From: JAHJDS01 sp964569795
Lineage (GTDB): Bacteria; Desulfobacterota; Desulfarculia; Desulfarculales; JAHJDS01
Direction: 5' to 3'
DNA length: 64,000 nucleotides
Assembly (NCBI GenBank): GCA_964569795.1
Contig: CAZMVB010000013.1
Coordinates: forward strand, 1 to 64,000
Part shown: positions 7,037 to 15,053 of the stretch, piece after piece
Layout of the letters: each line of letters begins with the position of its first letter
How positions within the stretch are numbered: position 1 is the stretch's first letter
Position numbers and translations under genes: made by a program
Notes under the pieces: generated by a model
Told to the model about the DNA's origin: nothing
The model's database searches: none
The model's input: only the letters and a program-made list of their open reading frames with translations

Positions 7037-8491
7037 GTGAGTACCCCCTCCACCAAGACCTCCCCCGATTCAGCCGCTCCCGTCCCTGACCAATCCGACT
7101 ACCAGGTCAGAATCAGTGACATCATCGAGTCCGTGGTCACCTGCACCACGGACATCTTCTTCTCCATGAAACCGGGCGGCTCGCTGGAGTACGTCAGTCC
7201 CCAGTGGCGGGCCCAACTGGGCCATGGCCCCGAGGAGGTGCTCGGCCGCTATTTCACCGAGTTCGTGACCAATATCGACGAGTGCCGCGACGCCTATCGG
7301 CAGGCCGTCCACTCCACCCGACCCGTGGGCAACCTGGTGGTCCGGTTCGTGACCAGGGACGGCCAGCCCCGGAGCTACCTGGCCCAGGCCAGCCCGGATT
7401 ACGACGAGGCGGGCAATCTGCGGCGGGTGGTCGGCGTGGCCAAGGACGTCCACGACATGGTGGCCGTCCAGGATCAGCTCAAGGAATCGGAACACCGCTA
7501 CCGGTCCCTGCTGGAGAGCCTGGCCGACCCGGCGGTGATCTACGACCTCGAGGGCCGGTGTCTTTACCTCAACCCGGCCTTCACCCGGGTCTTCGGCTGG
7601 ACCCTGGACGAATTGCAGGGGCGACAAATCCCCTTTGTGCCCGAGGACGAGGCCCGGCCCAGCGATGACCGGATTCGGGGCATCCTGGAACGGGGAGAGA
7701 TCGTCAGCCAGTTCGCCACCAGGCGCTACACCAGGAGCGGTCAGGTCCGGGACATCGTCATCAGCGCCGCCCTGTTCTACGACTCCCAGGACCGGCCGGC
7801 CGGGATGTCGTCCATCCTCCGGGACGTCACCGAACAAAAGCGCCTGGAAACGGAACTGGCCGACCGCCTGCTCGAATTGATGGAGGTCAAGACCCAGCTG
7901 GAAAACCAGGCCGATGAGCTGAACCGGCTCAACGCCGAGATGATGCTCGCCAACCAGCGGCTGACCGAACTGTCCCTGACCGATCATCTGACCAACCTGG
8001 CCAATCACCGCTCCTTCCAGGACCGCCTTGATCAGGAGATCAAGCGGGTCCGCCGTTACAAGACCCCGCTCAGCCTGGTCATGATCGACCTGGACGACTT
8101 CAAGCAGTACAACGATGCCTTCGGGCACCAGGCCGGCAACCAGGCCCTCAAGGAGCTGGGCCAGGTCCTGTCCCGGACCGTCCGGGAGACCGACTTCGTG
8201 GCCCGCTACGGCGGCGAGGAGTTCTGTCTGCTGTTGCCCCAGACCGACATCCTGGCCGCCCAGACCGTGGCCGAAAAGGTCAGGGTCGCCATCGAGAACC
8301 ACTTTCCGGACGGACAGAGCAACCTCAACCGGCCCCTGACCATCAGCCTGGGCCTGGCCGCCTTCACCGCGGACCTGACCAAGGCCCAGTTGATCGAGCT
8401 GGCCGACAAGGCCCTTTACCAGTCCAAGGCCCAGGGCAAGAATCGGGCCTCGGTGGCCCCGGAAAGCCAGGCCTCCCACCGGACCTCCTGA
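7037..8491 (+). CDS. PAS-PAS-GGDEF diguanylate cyclase
   Basis: A 484-residue cytoplasmic sensor. PAS domain 1 spans about residues 20-140 and PAS domain 2 about 150-275, each followed by a PAC-type strand (RRVVGVAKDV, SSILRDVTEQ). A coiled coil of about 40 residues (280-320) leads to a GGDEF domain. The active-site motif is GGEEF at 392-396, competent for making cyclic di-GMP from two GTP. No membrane segment or signal peptide is present, so it senses a cytoplasmic signal. The GTG start at 7037 is the only good option. A primary inhibitory RxxD site is not clear in the stretch just before GGEEF (RETDFVARYGG contains RETD, which fits the I-site position). Confidence 0.92.
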   Translation: MSTPSTKTSPDSAAPVPDQSDYQVRISDIIESVVTCTTDIFFSMKPGGSLEYVSPQWRAQLGHGPEEVLGRYFTEFVTNIDECRDAYRQAVHSTRPVGNLVVRFVTRDGQPRSYLAQASPDYDEAGNLRRVVGVAKDVHDMVAVQDQLKESEHRYRSLLESLADPAVIYDLEGRCLYLNPAFTRVFGWTLDELQGRQIPFVPEDEARPSDDRIRGILERGEIVSQFATRRYTRSGQVRDIVISAALFYDSQDRPAGMSSILRDVTEQKRLETELADRLLELMEVKTQLENQADELNRLNAEMMLANQRLTELSLTDHLTNLANHRSFQDRLDQEIKRVRRYKTPLSLVMIDLDDFKQYNDAFGHQAGNQALKELGQVLSRTVRETDFVARYGGEEFCLLLPQTDILAAQTVAEKVRVAIENHFPDGQSNLNRPLTISLGLAAFTADLTKAQLIELADKALYQSKAQGKNRASVAPESQASHRTS

Positions 8492-8539
8492 CGGACCCGG
8501 CCGGGAGCGGACCCGGCCGGGGGCGGACCCGGCCGGGGC
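8492..8539 (+). repeat. three tandem 16-bp repeats
   Basis: The unit CGGACCCGGCCGGGRG occurs three times head to tail immediately after the diguanylate cyclase stop. Each copy holds the palindrome CCCGGCCGGG, so the RNA could fold into several alternative hairpins and may end the upstream transcript. No T-run follows. Confidence 0.7.
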
Positions 8540-8601
8540 AATCCTCCTGATCGAACTCACCCCTGAAAAATCGTCCGGCCGGTCGGTCGGCGAAAAAAAT
8601 A

Positions 8602-8653
8602 TTGACAAGGACAAGTTAAATTAATATAGTATTTTTGACCGACCGGTCGGTCA
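8602..8653 (+). promoter_or_regulatory. promoter and TetR operator of the export cluster
   Basis: TTGACA at 8602-8607, exactly 17 bp, then TATAGT at 8625-8630. At 8636-8653, over the predicted transcription start, lies the perfect 18-bp palindrome TGACCGACCGGTCGGTCA. A half-site (CGGTCGGTC, 8580-8588) lies upstream of the -35. The adjacent TetR-family gene is the obvious ligand-responsive repressor. Confidence 0.88.
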
Positions 8654-8746
8654 GAAAGGCGGGAAGAGATATCCGTCGGCCGGAGCAAATGACAGACGCC
8701 CGGCCCTGACCTGACAGCCGGGACCGGCCGGCCCCCGGACAACCAC

Positions 8747-9361
8747 ATGGCGACCAAGGAAGACAAACAGAACCAGATCATCCGGGCCGCGGCCCGGGTC
8801 TTCGGCCGCAAGGGCTACGCCCGGACCCTGATCGCCGAGGTGGCCGCCGAGGCCGGGGTGGGCAAGGGCACGGTTTACGAGTATTTCGATTCCAAGGCCG
8901 AGCTGTTTTTGGCCGTGTTCGACTGGCTCAATTGGCGGGTGGCCGAGGCGGCCGTGGTCGCGGCCGCAAGGCTGGGCGGCTCGGCGGCCGACCGGATGCG
9001 GGCCCGGGTCGAGGCCGTGGTCAAGGGCGCCCTGGAGATCTGGGAATTTTACGGGCTGTTCATGGAGTTCTGGGCGGCCTCGGCCGACGAGGAATTCCGG
9101 ACCCGTCTCGGGGCGTGGTTCAAGGCGGCCTATGCCGGGTACCGCGGCCTGGTGGCGGACCTGGTCCGGGAGGGCGTCGTCCGGGGCGAGTTCCGGGCCG
9201 ACGCGGACCCCGAGACCATGGCCGCCCTGGCCGTGGGGACCCTGGAGGGGATATTTCTCCAGGCCTGGTTCGACGATTCGCTCGATCCGGCGGCCCTGGC
9301 CCGGAGTTACGTGGAATTTTTCATTGACGGCCTTAGCCGTCCGGCAGGAGGCGACAAGTGA
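8747..9361 (+). CDS. TetR/AcrR-family repressor
   Basis: A 204-residue regulator. The N-terminal helix-turn-helix (about residues 5-55; IIRAAARVFGRKGYART, VGKGTVYEYFDSKAELF) is typical of TetR DNA-binding domains. The rest is the helical ligand and dimer domain (SKAELFLAVFDWLNW onward, with hydrophobic ligand-pocket residues). A perfect palindromic operator covers its own promoter, so autorepression is expected. Its stop overlaps the start of the LolA-like gene by 4 bp (GTGA), which couples repressor and exporter production. The inducer is unknown; the cluster's envelope genes suggest a lipid, fatty acid or other hydrophobic compound. Confidence 0.93.
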   Translation: MATKEDKQNQIIRAAARVFGRKGYARTLIAEVAAEAGVGKGTVYEYFDSKAELFLAVFDWLNWRVAEAAVVAAARLGGSAADRMRARVEAVVKGALEIWEFYGLFMEFWAASADEEFRTRLGAWFKAAYAGYRGLVADLVREGVVRGEFRADADPETMAALAVGTLEGIFLQAWFDDSLDPAALARSYVEFFIDGLSRPAGGDK

Positions 9362-10116
9362 CTCGTTTGGCCAAGACGTTGATTCTTCTCGGGACGGTCT
9401 GGACCTTGGCCGTGGGCGCGGCCCCGGCCCGGACCCTGACCGCCAGGCAGGTCCTGGACCGGATCGACGACCTGTATCGGGGCGACTCCAGCCGGGGCGA
9501 GATGACAATGATCATCACCACCCGCCACTGGAAACGGACCCTGACCATCCGGTTCTGGAGCCTGGGCAAGACCATGTCCCTGATCCGGATCCTGGCCCCC
9601 TTGCGGGAAAAGGGCACGGCCACCCTCCGGGTGGGCAAGGATCTGTGGAACTACCTGCCCAAGGTCAACCGGGTGATCAAGCTCAGTTCGTCGATGATGT
9701 CGGCCTCGTGGATGGGGTCCCACTTCACCAACGACGACCTGGTCCGGGAGTCGCGGATGGCCGACGACTACACCTACCGGATCTCGTTTCAGGGCGAGCG
9801 GGCCGGCCGCCGGGTGATCGAGCTGACCCTGATCCCCAAGCCCGACGCGGCCGTGGTCTGGGGCAAGGTCACGGTCCTGGTGGCCGACGGGACCTACATG
9901 CCGCTGGTCATCCGCTACTTTGACGAGGACAAGAAGCCGGCCCGGACCATGACCTTCTCCCGGGTCAAGGACCTGGGCGGCCGGCGTCTGCCCACGGTGT
10001 TGACCGTGGTCCCGGCGGACAACCCGGGGGAATCGACCGTGGTCCGCTACGATCGGATCCAGTTCAACGTGGGCCTCCGCCCGGACTTTTTTTCGCTGCG
10101 CAACCTGCAGCGGTGA
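9358..10116 (+). CDS. LolA-like outer membrane lipoprotein-sorting family protein
   Basis: A 252-residue exported protein. The signal peptide runs over about residues 1-25 (basic start, hydrophobic core, cleavage near APARTL). The mature part matches the outer-membrane-lipoprotein-sorting family: an incomplete barrel with the SSRGEMTMII strand, the KDLWNYLPKVNRVIKL segment, and a late FFSLRNLQR. Proteins of this family are periplasmic carriers of lipidated or hydrophobic cargo. The GTG start at 9358 overlaps the TetR stop. It lies directly upstream of three FtsX-type permeases, which supports handing over cargo extracted from the inner membrane. Confidence 0.85.
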   Translation: MTRLAKTLILLGTVWTLAVGAAPARTLTARQVLDRIDDLYRGDSSRGEMTMIITTRHWKRTLTIRFWSLGKTMSLIRILAPLREKGTATLRVGKDLWNYLPKVNRVIKLSSSMMSASWMGSHFTNDDLVRESRMADDYTYRISFQGERAGRRVIELTLIPKPDAAVVWGKVTVLVADGTYMPLVIRYFDEDKKPARTMTFSRVKDLGGRRLPTVLTVVPADNPGESTVVRYDRIQFNVGLRPDFFSLRNLQR

Positions 10117-10129
10117 GGAGGGCCCGGCC

Positions 10130-11347
10130 ATGAACGCCCTGCGCCGCGCCTGGCGGAACCTGTGGCGCAACCCGCGCCGGACCCTGGTGACCATGAGCGC
10201 CGTGGGTTTCGGCACGGCCATCCTGATCACCAGTCTGGCCCTGATGGACGGCTTGATGCGGCAGGCGGTCAACAGCGCCACCAACCTGATCCTGGGCCAG
10301 GTCCAGGTCCACGCCCCCGGATTTCTGGCCGACCGGTCCCTGTACAAGTCCCTCGAGAATCCCGAGGCGATCCTGGCCGCGGCCCGGGCCCGGGGCGTGG
10401 ATGCCGTGGCCCGGAGCTACGGGTTCGGCCTGGCGGCCCTGGGCCACAAGTCGTCCGGGGCCCAGCTCTGGGGGGTCAATCCGGCGGCCGAGGAGCGGAC
10501 CTTTGACCTGGCCAAGCACCTGGCCCGGGGCTCGTTTCTGGGCGTCCGTCCGTCCGGCGAGGCGGTCCTGGGGGCCAAGCTGGCCCGATCGCTTCAGGCC
10601 AAGGTGGGCGATAAGATCGTGATCGTGGTCCAGGCGGCCGACGGCTCCATGGGCAACGAGCTGTTTCGGGTCAGGGGCATACTCAAGTCGGTCGGCGAGG
10701 CCATCGACCGGACGGCGGTCATCATCAACGCCGCTGATTTTGCGCGCCTGTTCGTCTCGGGGGGCCGGATCCACGAGGTGGCCCTCAACTCCCGGGGCCG
10801 GCTGACCCTGGATCAGGTGGCCGCCCTGGCCCGGCGGGCGGCCCCGGGCGCCGAGGTCAAGACCTGGAGAAAACTCCTGCCGGCCTTTTCCGAGATGATC
10901 GACCTGTTTGACGGCTTCAGCTGGCTGTTCGGCCTGGTCTTCGTCCTGGCGGCGTCCCTGGGGGTGATGAACACCATGCTCATGGCCACCTATGATCGGA
11001 TCCGGGAGTTCGGGATCATGAAGGCCCTGGGGGCGTCGCGGTGGCGGATCGTGGGCGGGGTGGCCACGGAGGCCCTGGTCATGGCCGTGGTCGCCGCGGC
11101 CGCCGGGACCCTGATCGGCCTGGCCGGGGCCCTTTATTTTCAGGCGGTGGGCCTGGACACCAGCCTGTTCGCCGGGACCTATTCCGTGGGCGGGGTGGCC
11201 TTTGATCCCATCTGGCGGGCGGCGATCCGTCTCAAGTCGGTCGGCCTGTCCGTGGTGATGATGGTCGGGGTGTGCGTCCTGGCGGCGATCTACCCCGGCC
11301 TCAAGGCCGCCCGGCTGGACCCGGTCCGGGCCATCCATCGGGTGTGA
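10130..11347 (+). CDS. ABC transporter permease, FtsX/LolE type (first of three)
   Basis: A 405-residue permease with the MacB/LolCE plan: one N-terminal membrane helix (about residues 20-40), a large periplasmic domain, then three C-terminal helices (about 260-390) forming the FtsX domain (FGIMKALGASRWRIVGG coupling motif near 300-315). Such permeases do not import; they extract lipoproteins or lipids, or transmit force across the envelope. It begins 13 bp after the LolA-like stop with a GGAGG-type ribosome site, and ends 1 bp before the next permease. It is clearly more distant from the following two than they are from each other. Confidence 0.88.
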   Translation: MNALRRAWRNLWRNPRRTLVTMSAVGFGTAILITSLALMDGLMRQAVNSATNLILGQVQVHAPGFLADRSLYKSLENPEAILAAARARGVDAVARSYGFGLAALGHKSSGAQLWGVNPAAEERTFDLAKHLARGSFLGVRPSGEAVLGAKLARSLQAKVGDKIVIVVQAADGSMGNELFRVRGILKSVGEAIDRTAVIINAADFARLFVSGGRIHEVALNSRGRLTLDQVAALARRAAPGAEVKTWRKLLPAFSEMIDLFDGFSWLFGLVFVLAASLGVMNTMLMATYDRIREFGIMKALGASRWRIVGGVATEALVMAVVAAAAGTLIGLAGALYFQAVGLDTSLFAGTYSVGGVAFDPIWRAAIRLKSVGLSVVMMVGVCVLAAIYPGLKAARLDPVRAIHRV

Positions 11348-11348
11348 C

Positions 11349-12584
11349 GTGGTCCTTCGACTGGCCTGGCGCAGCATCTGGCGGAAGCGGTGGCGGACGA
11401 TCATCACCGTGGCCTCGATCGGCTTCGGCCTGGCCTTTACCCTGTTCTCGGGCGCCGTGGGCCGGGGCATGTACGCCCGGATCGTCGAGGACGTGGTCCG
11501 GATGCAGGCCGGGCACGTCACCCTCGAGCACCTCGGCTTCCGCCGCGCCCCGGCGGTGGACCTCTACCTGCGCCGGGTGGGTGTCCTGCGGGCCGCGGTG
11601 AACGCCCTGCCCGGGGTGGAGCGGACCAAGCTGATCGTCGCCGGCCAGGGCGTGGCCCGGTCGGCCCATGGCGCGGCCGGGGCGTCGATCATGGGGGTCG
11701 AGCCGGACGCCGAAGGGGCCGGACCCAGGGCCTCGCTGGTGGCCCGCCGGATCATCGCCGGACGTTACCTGCGCGGAGGTGACCGGGCCCGGGTGGTCAT
11801 CGGCCGGGAACTGGCCCAGCGGCTCAAGCTCGGCGTCGGCCGGAAGCTGGTCCTGATGACCACCGACGCCGTCGGCCGGCTGGTCCAGCGTCTGGCCCGG
11901 GTAGTCGGGGTCTTTCGGACCGGCTCGATCGAGATGGACGCCAATTTCATCCAGGTCCCCCTGAAATTCGCCCGGAGCCTGTTCGGGCTGCCCGCGGGCG
12001 CGGCGACCCAGGTGGGGGTGATCCTGAACCGGCCCGAGGATCAGGCCCGGGTCCGGGCCGCAGTCAGGGGTCTGGTCCGGGGCCGGTCGGTGGCGGTCCT
12101 CCCCTGGGACGAGGTCACGCCCGAACTGGCCTCCTACATCCGGATGAAGCGGGGTTCGAACTGGGTCATCCAGGGCCTGCTGCTGGTCTTGATCCTGTTC
12201 ACCATCTTCAACACCATCTCCATGTCCGTGGTGGATCGCCGCCGCGAGTTCGCCGTGCTCCTGGCCGTGGGCACCGCGCCCCAGACCATCAAGCGCCAGG
12301 TCTTCGGCGAGACGGTATTGATCGGCCTGATCGGCTGCGCCGTCGGGGTCCTGCTCGGCGGGGCGGGCGCCTTGGCCCTGCAGGTCTGGGGGCTGGATCT
12401 GAGTTCCCTGGTCCGGGAGGGCATGGACATTTCCGGGTTCGGCTTCGATCTGGTGATCCGGGCCCGGCTGACGCCCGGTCTGATCCTGGTGACCACCGGG
12501 CTGGTCTTCGGGGCGACCCTGATCCTGAGTCTGATTCCCATGCGCCGCGTCGGCCGTCTGGCCGTGGTTGACGAACTGCGCTGA
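11349..12584 (+). CDS. ABC transporter permease, FtsX/LolE type (second)
   Basis: A 411-residue permease with a GTG start one base after the previous stop. It has an N-terminal helix at about residues 18-38, a periplasmic domain with the segment VARSAHGA, and three C-terminal helices. It is a close paralogue of the next gene: both start with RLAWRSIWRKRWRT and share VVRMQAGHVTLEH and long runs of identical DNA in their 5' regions. The pair probably arose by tandem duplication and may form a heterodimer, as LolC and LolE do. Confidence 0.88.
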   Translation: MVLRLAWRSIWRKRWRTIITVASIGFGLAFTLFSGAVGRGMYARIVEDVVRMQAGHVTLEHLGFRRAPAVDLYLRRVGVLRAAVNALPGVERTKLIVAGQGVARSAHGAAGASIMGVEPDAEGAGPRASLVARRIIAGRYLRGGDRARVVIGRELAQRLKLGVGRKLVLMTTDAVGRLVQRLARVVGVFRTGSIEMDANFIQVPLKFARSLFGLPAGAATQVGVILNRPEDQARVRAAVRGLVRGRSVAVLPWDEVTPELASYIRMKRGSNWVIQGLLLVLILFTIFNTISMSVVDRRREFAVLLAVGTAPQTIKRQVFGETVLIGLIGCAVGVLLGGAGALALQVWGLDLSSLVREGMDISGFGFDLVIRARLTPGLILVTTGLVFGATLILSLIPMRRVGRLAVVDELR

Positions 12585-12612
12585 GTTTTTCGTAATTCTT
12601 TAAGGAGGCCGC

Positions 12613-13845
12613 GTGGTATTTCGTCTGGCCTGGCGCAGCATCTGGCGGAAGCGGTGGCGGACCCTGATCACCGTGATCTCGATCGGTCTGGGCCTGTCGA
12701 TCGCCATCTTTTTCGTCTCCCTGGGCGAGGGCATCTACTCCCGGATGATCTACGACGTGGTCCGGATGCAGGCCGGGCACGTCACCCTGGAGCACCCGGG
12801 CTACCTGGCCGCCCCGGCGGTGGACCTCTATCTGACCGGGGCGGACCGTCTCCGCCGGGAGGTGGCCGCCCGGCCCGAGGTCGAGAGCACCAAACTGCTG
12901 ATCCTGGGACAGGGCGTGGCCCGGTCGGCCCACGGGGCGACCGGGGTGTCGATCATGGGGGTCGAGCCCGGGGCGGAACAAAAGACGTCGCTCCTGGCCC
13001 GCCGGATCGTCGCCGGCCGGTACCTGTCCCCGGACGACACGGCCGCGGTCGTGGTCGGCCGGCCCCTGGCCAAGCGGCTCAAGGTGAAGGTGGGTCGCAA
13101 GCTGGTCCTGATGACCACCAACGCCTCCGGCGAGATGGTCCAGCGTCTGACCCGGGTGGTCGGCGTCTTTCGGACCGGGTCCATGGAGATGGACGCCAAT
13201 TTCATCCAGATCCCGCTGAAATTCGCCCGGAAGGTCTTCGGGTTGCCCCCCGGGGCGGCCACCCAGGTGGGGATCATCCTGCGGCGGCCCGAGGATCAGA
13301 GGAAAATCGAGCGGCTGCTGCGCCGGCGTAACAAAGGACGCCGGATCGCGGTCCTCCCCTGGCAGAAGGTCCTGCCCGAGCTGGCCTCCTACATCCGGCT
13401 GGACCGGGGCTCGAACATGGTCTTCCAGGCCCTGCTCATCTTTCTGATCCTGTTCACCATCTTCAACACCATCCTGATGTCCATCCTGGATCGCCACCGC
13501 GAGTTCGCCGTGCTCATGGCCGTGGGCACCCCGGCCACCTGGCTGCGCCGCCAGGTTTTCATCGAGACGGCCCTGATCGGTCTGATGGGGTGTCTGGCCG
13601 GGGTGGTGATCGGCGGGGCGGGCGCCCTGGCGACCCAGACCTGGGGCCTGGATTTGAGGTCCCTGTACGGGCAGGGGGTGGACGTGGGCGGTTTCGCCAT
13701 CAGCCTGATCGTCCGGGCCAGGCTGACGCCGGGGATCATCCTGGACACCACCGGCCTGGTGTTCGGGGCGACCATGGTTTTGTGTCTCCTGGCCCTGCGG
13801 CGCCTGAGGCGGCTCAAGCTGGTGGACGAGCTGCGGGGGAACTGA
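12613..13845 (+). CDS. ABC transporter permease, FtsX/LolE type (third, paralogue of second)
   Basis: A 410-residue permease with a GTG start and AAGGAGG ribosome site. It has the same topology and most of the same sequence as the second permease, including TGSMEMDANFIQIPLKFAR in the periplasmic domain and a coupling region EFAVLMAVGTPATWLRR. The small 28-bp spacer and shared cassette argue that all three permeases are made together. An FtsX-type ABC exporter normally needs two permease subunits, so three copies suggest either alternative heterodimers or two transporters sharing one ATPase. Confidence 0.88.
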   Translation: MVFRLAWRSIWRKRWRTLITVISIGLGLSIAIFFVSLGEGIYSRMIYDVVRMQAGHVTLEHPGYLAAPAVDLYLTGADRLRREVAARPEVESTKLLILGQGVARSAHGATGVSIMGVEPGAEQKTSLLARRIVAGRYLSPDDTAAVVVGRPLAKRLKVKVGRKLVLMTTNASGEMVQRLTRVVGVFRTGSMEMDANFIQIPLKFARKVFGLPPGAATQVGIILRRPEDQRKIERLLRRRNKGRRIAVLPWQKVLPELASYIRLDRGSNMVFQALLIFLILFTIFNTILMSILDRHREFAVLMAVGTPATWLRRQVFIETALIGLMGCLAGVVIGGAGALATQTWGLDLRSLYGQGVDVGGFAISLIVRARLTPGIILDTTGLVFGATMVLCLLALRRLRRLKLVDELRGN

Positions 13846-13875
13846 TTCGAATCAAACGCCTCGAAGGAGGACAGC

Positions 13876-14738
13876 GTGTCAACCATAGTCAATGTGGCCG
13901 ATGTGACCAAGGATTACGGTCAGGACGGGGTGGTGACCCGGGCCCTGCGGGGGTTGAATCTCGAGATCCATTCCGGGGAATTCACGGCCATGGCCGGGCC
14001 GTCAGGGTCGGGCAAGAGCACCCTGCTCAACCTGATGGGCGGCCTGGACCGGCCCACTTCCGGCCGGATCGAGGTAAACGGCCGGGACGTGGGCCGTTTG
14101 TCCGACCGGGCCCGGGTCCGCCTCCGCCGGGAGCGGATCGGATTCATTTTCCAGAACTACAACCTCATCCCGGTGATGACCGCCCTGGAGAACGCCGAGT
14201 ACGTGCTCCTGCTCCAGGGGGTCAAGACCGGTCCCCGGCGGGAGCGGGTCCGGGCCCTGCTGAGCGAGGTCGGCCTGGAGGGTCTGGAGCATCGCTTTCC
14301 CCGGGAGCTGTCCGGCGGCCAGCAGCAGCGGGTGGCCATTGCCCGGGCCATTGCCTCGGAGCCGTCCCTGGTCCTGGCCGACGAGCCCACGGCCAACGTG
14401 GATTCCAAGACCGCCCAGTCCCTGCTGGACCTGATGGCCGAGTTGAACGAAGAGAAGGGGGTGACCTTTTTCTTTTCGACGCACGACCAGGCGGTGATGA
14501 ACCGGGCCCGGCGTCTGATCACCTTGCATGACGGGCNNNNNNNNNNNNNNNNNNNNNNNNNNNNNNNNNNNNNNNNNNNNNNNNNNNNNNNNNNNNNNNN
14601 NNNNNNNNNNNNNNNNNNNNNNNNNNNNNNNNNNNNCACGACCAGGCGGTGATGAACCGGGCCCGGCGTCTGATCACCTTGCATGACGGGCAAATTATGG
14701 GTGACGAGGGCGGCTCCGGGCCAACCGGTCAAGGTTGA
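13876..14738 (+). CDS. ABC transporter ATPase, LolD/MacB type (split by false gap)
   Basis: ATPase for the preceding permeases. It has Walker A GPSGSGKST (residues about 41-49), a Q-loop, signature LSGGQQQR, Walker B LVLADEP, and an H-loop in STHDQ. Lengths match LolD-type subunits. The annotated frame runs into 100 N at 14537-14636. If the N and the exact 55-bp repeat after it (14637-14691) are removed, the frame continues through LHDGQIMGDEGG to a TGA at 14736-14738 and gives 235 residues. The gene is therefore intact in the organism. Confidence 0.9.
14482..14691. other. artificial scaffold gap with duplicated contig ends
   Basis: The 55 bases before the N run (14482-14536) are identical to the 55 bases after it (14637-14691). 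Two contigs that share an exact 55-base end, the usual overlap of a k=55 assembly graph, were joined by 100 N instead of being merged. The true distance is minus 55, and the ATPase frame is restored when they are collapsed. Confidence 0.93.
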
Positions 14739-14745
14739 AAGGGGG

Positions 14746-14984
14746 CCTGATTTTTTCGTTGCTGGCACGCGTTGTGAAGTGCCGACCAGGTCGATTCTAG
14801 TGTCAACATCAGGCAAAGCATGTTTTTCTTGAACCTGAAAAGATCGTCGCCCCCGTGGCCTGGCCTGTCAAGGATGGGGCCGAAGGCCCCACTTTTTTGC
14901 CTCGCAAAAAAGCCGGAGGTCCTTGACAGGCCAGGCCACGGGGGCAAAGCTGAGACAGGTTCAAGAAAAAAAAATAAAATCAGG
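14746..14984. repeat. nested palindromic element with internal terminator
   Basis: Three nested inverted repeats: CCTGATTTT (14746-14754) with AAAATCAGG (14976-14984); a 15-bp pair (14823-14837 with 14956-14970, core TTCTTGAACCTG); and a perfect 26-bp pair (14849-14874 with 14920-14945). The centre holds TGGGGCC-GAA-GGCCCCA followed by six T (14875-14898), a terminator for the export operon, and then TTTTTTGC-CTC-GCAAAAAA. The size and shape recall a MITE-like or REP-like element. No target duplication was found. Confidence 0.8.
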
Positions 14985-15053
14985 ACCGTTCAGACAACGA
15001 TCATTAGCCATCGCATCAGATCTTCGAGGTATCGATCATTAATCATTAATACC

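Noticed and set aside
14820..15053. Barrel protein starting at 14820
   Set aside because: This part encodes the palindromic element, not a signal peptide; kept only as a caveat on the start.
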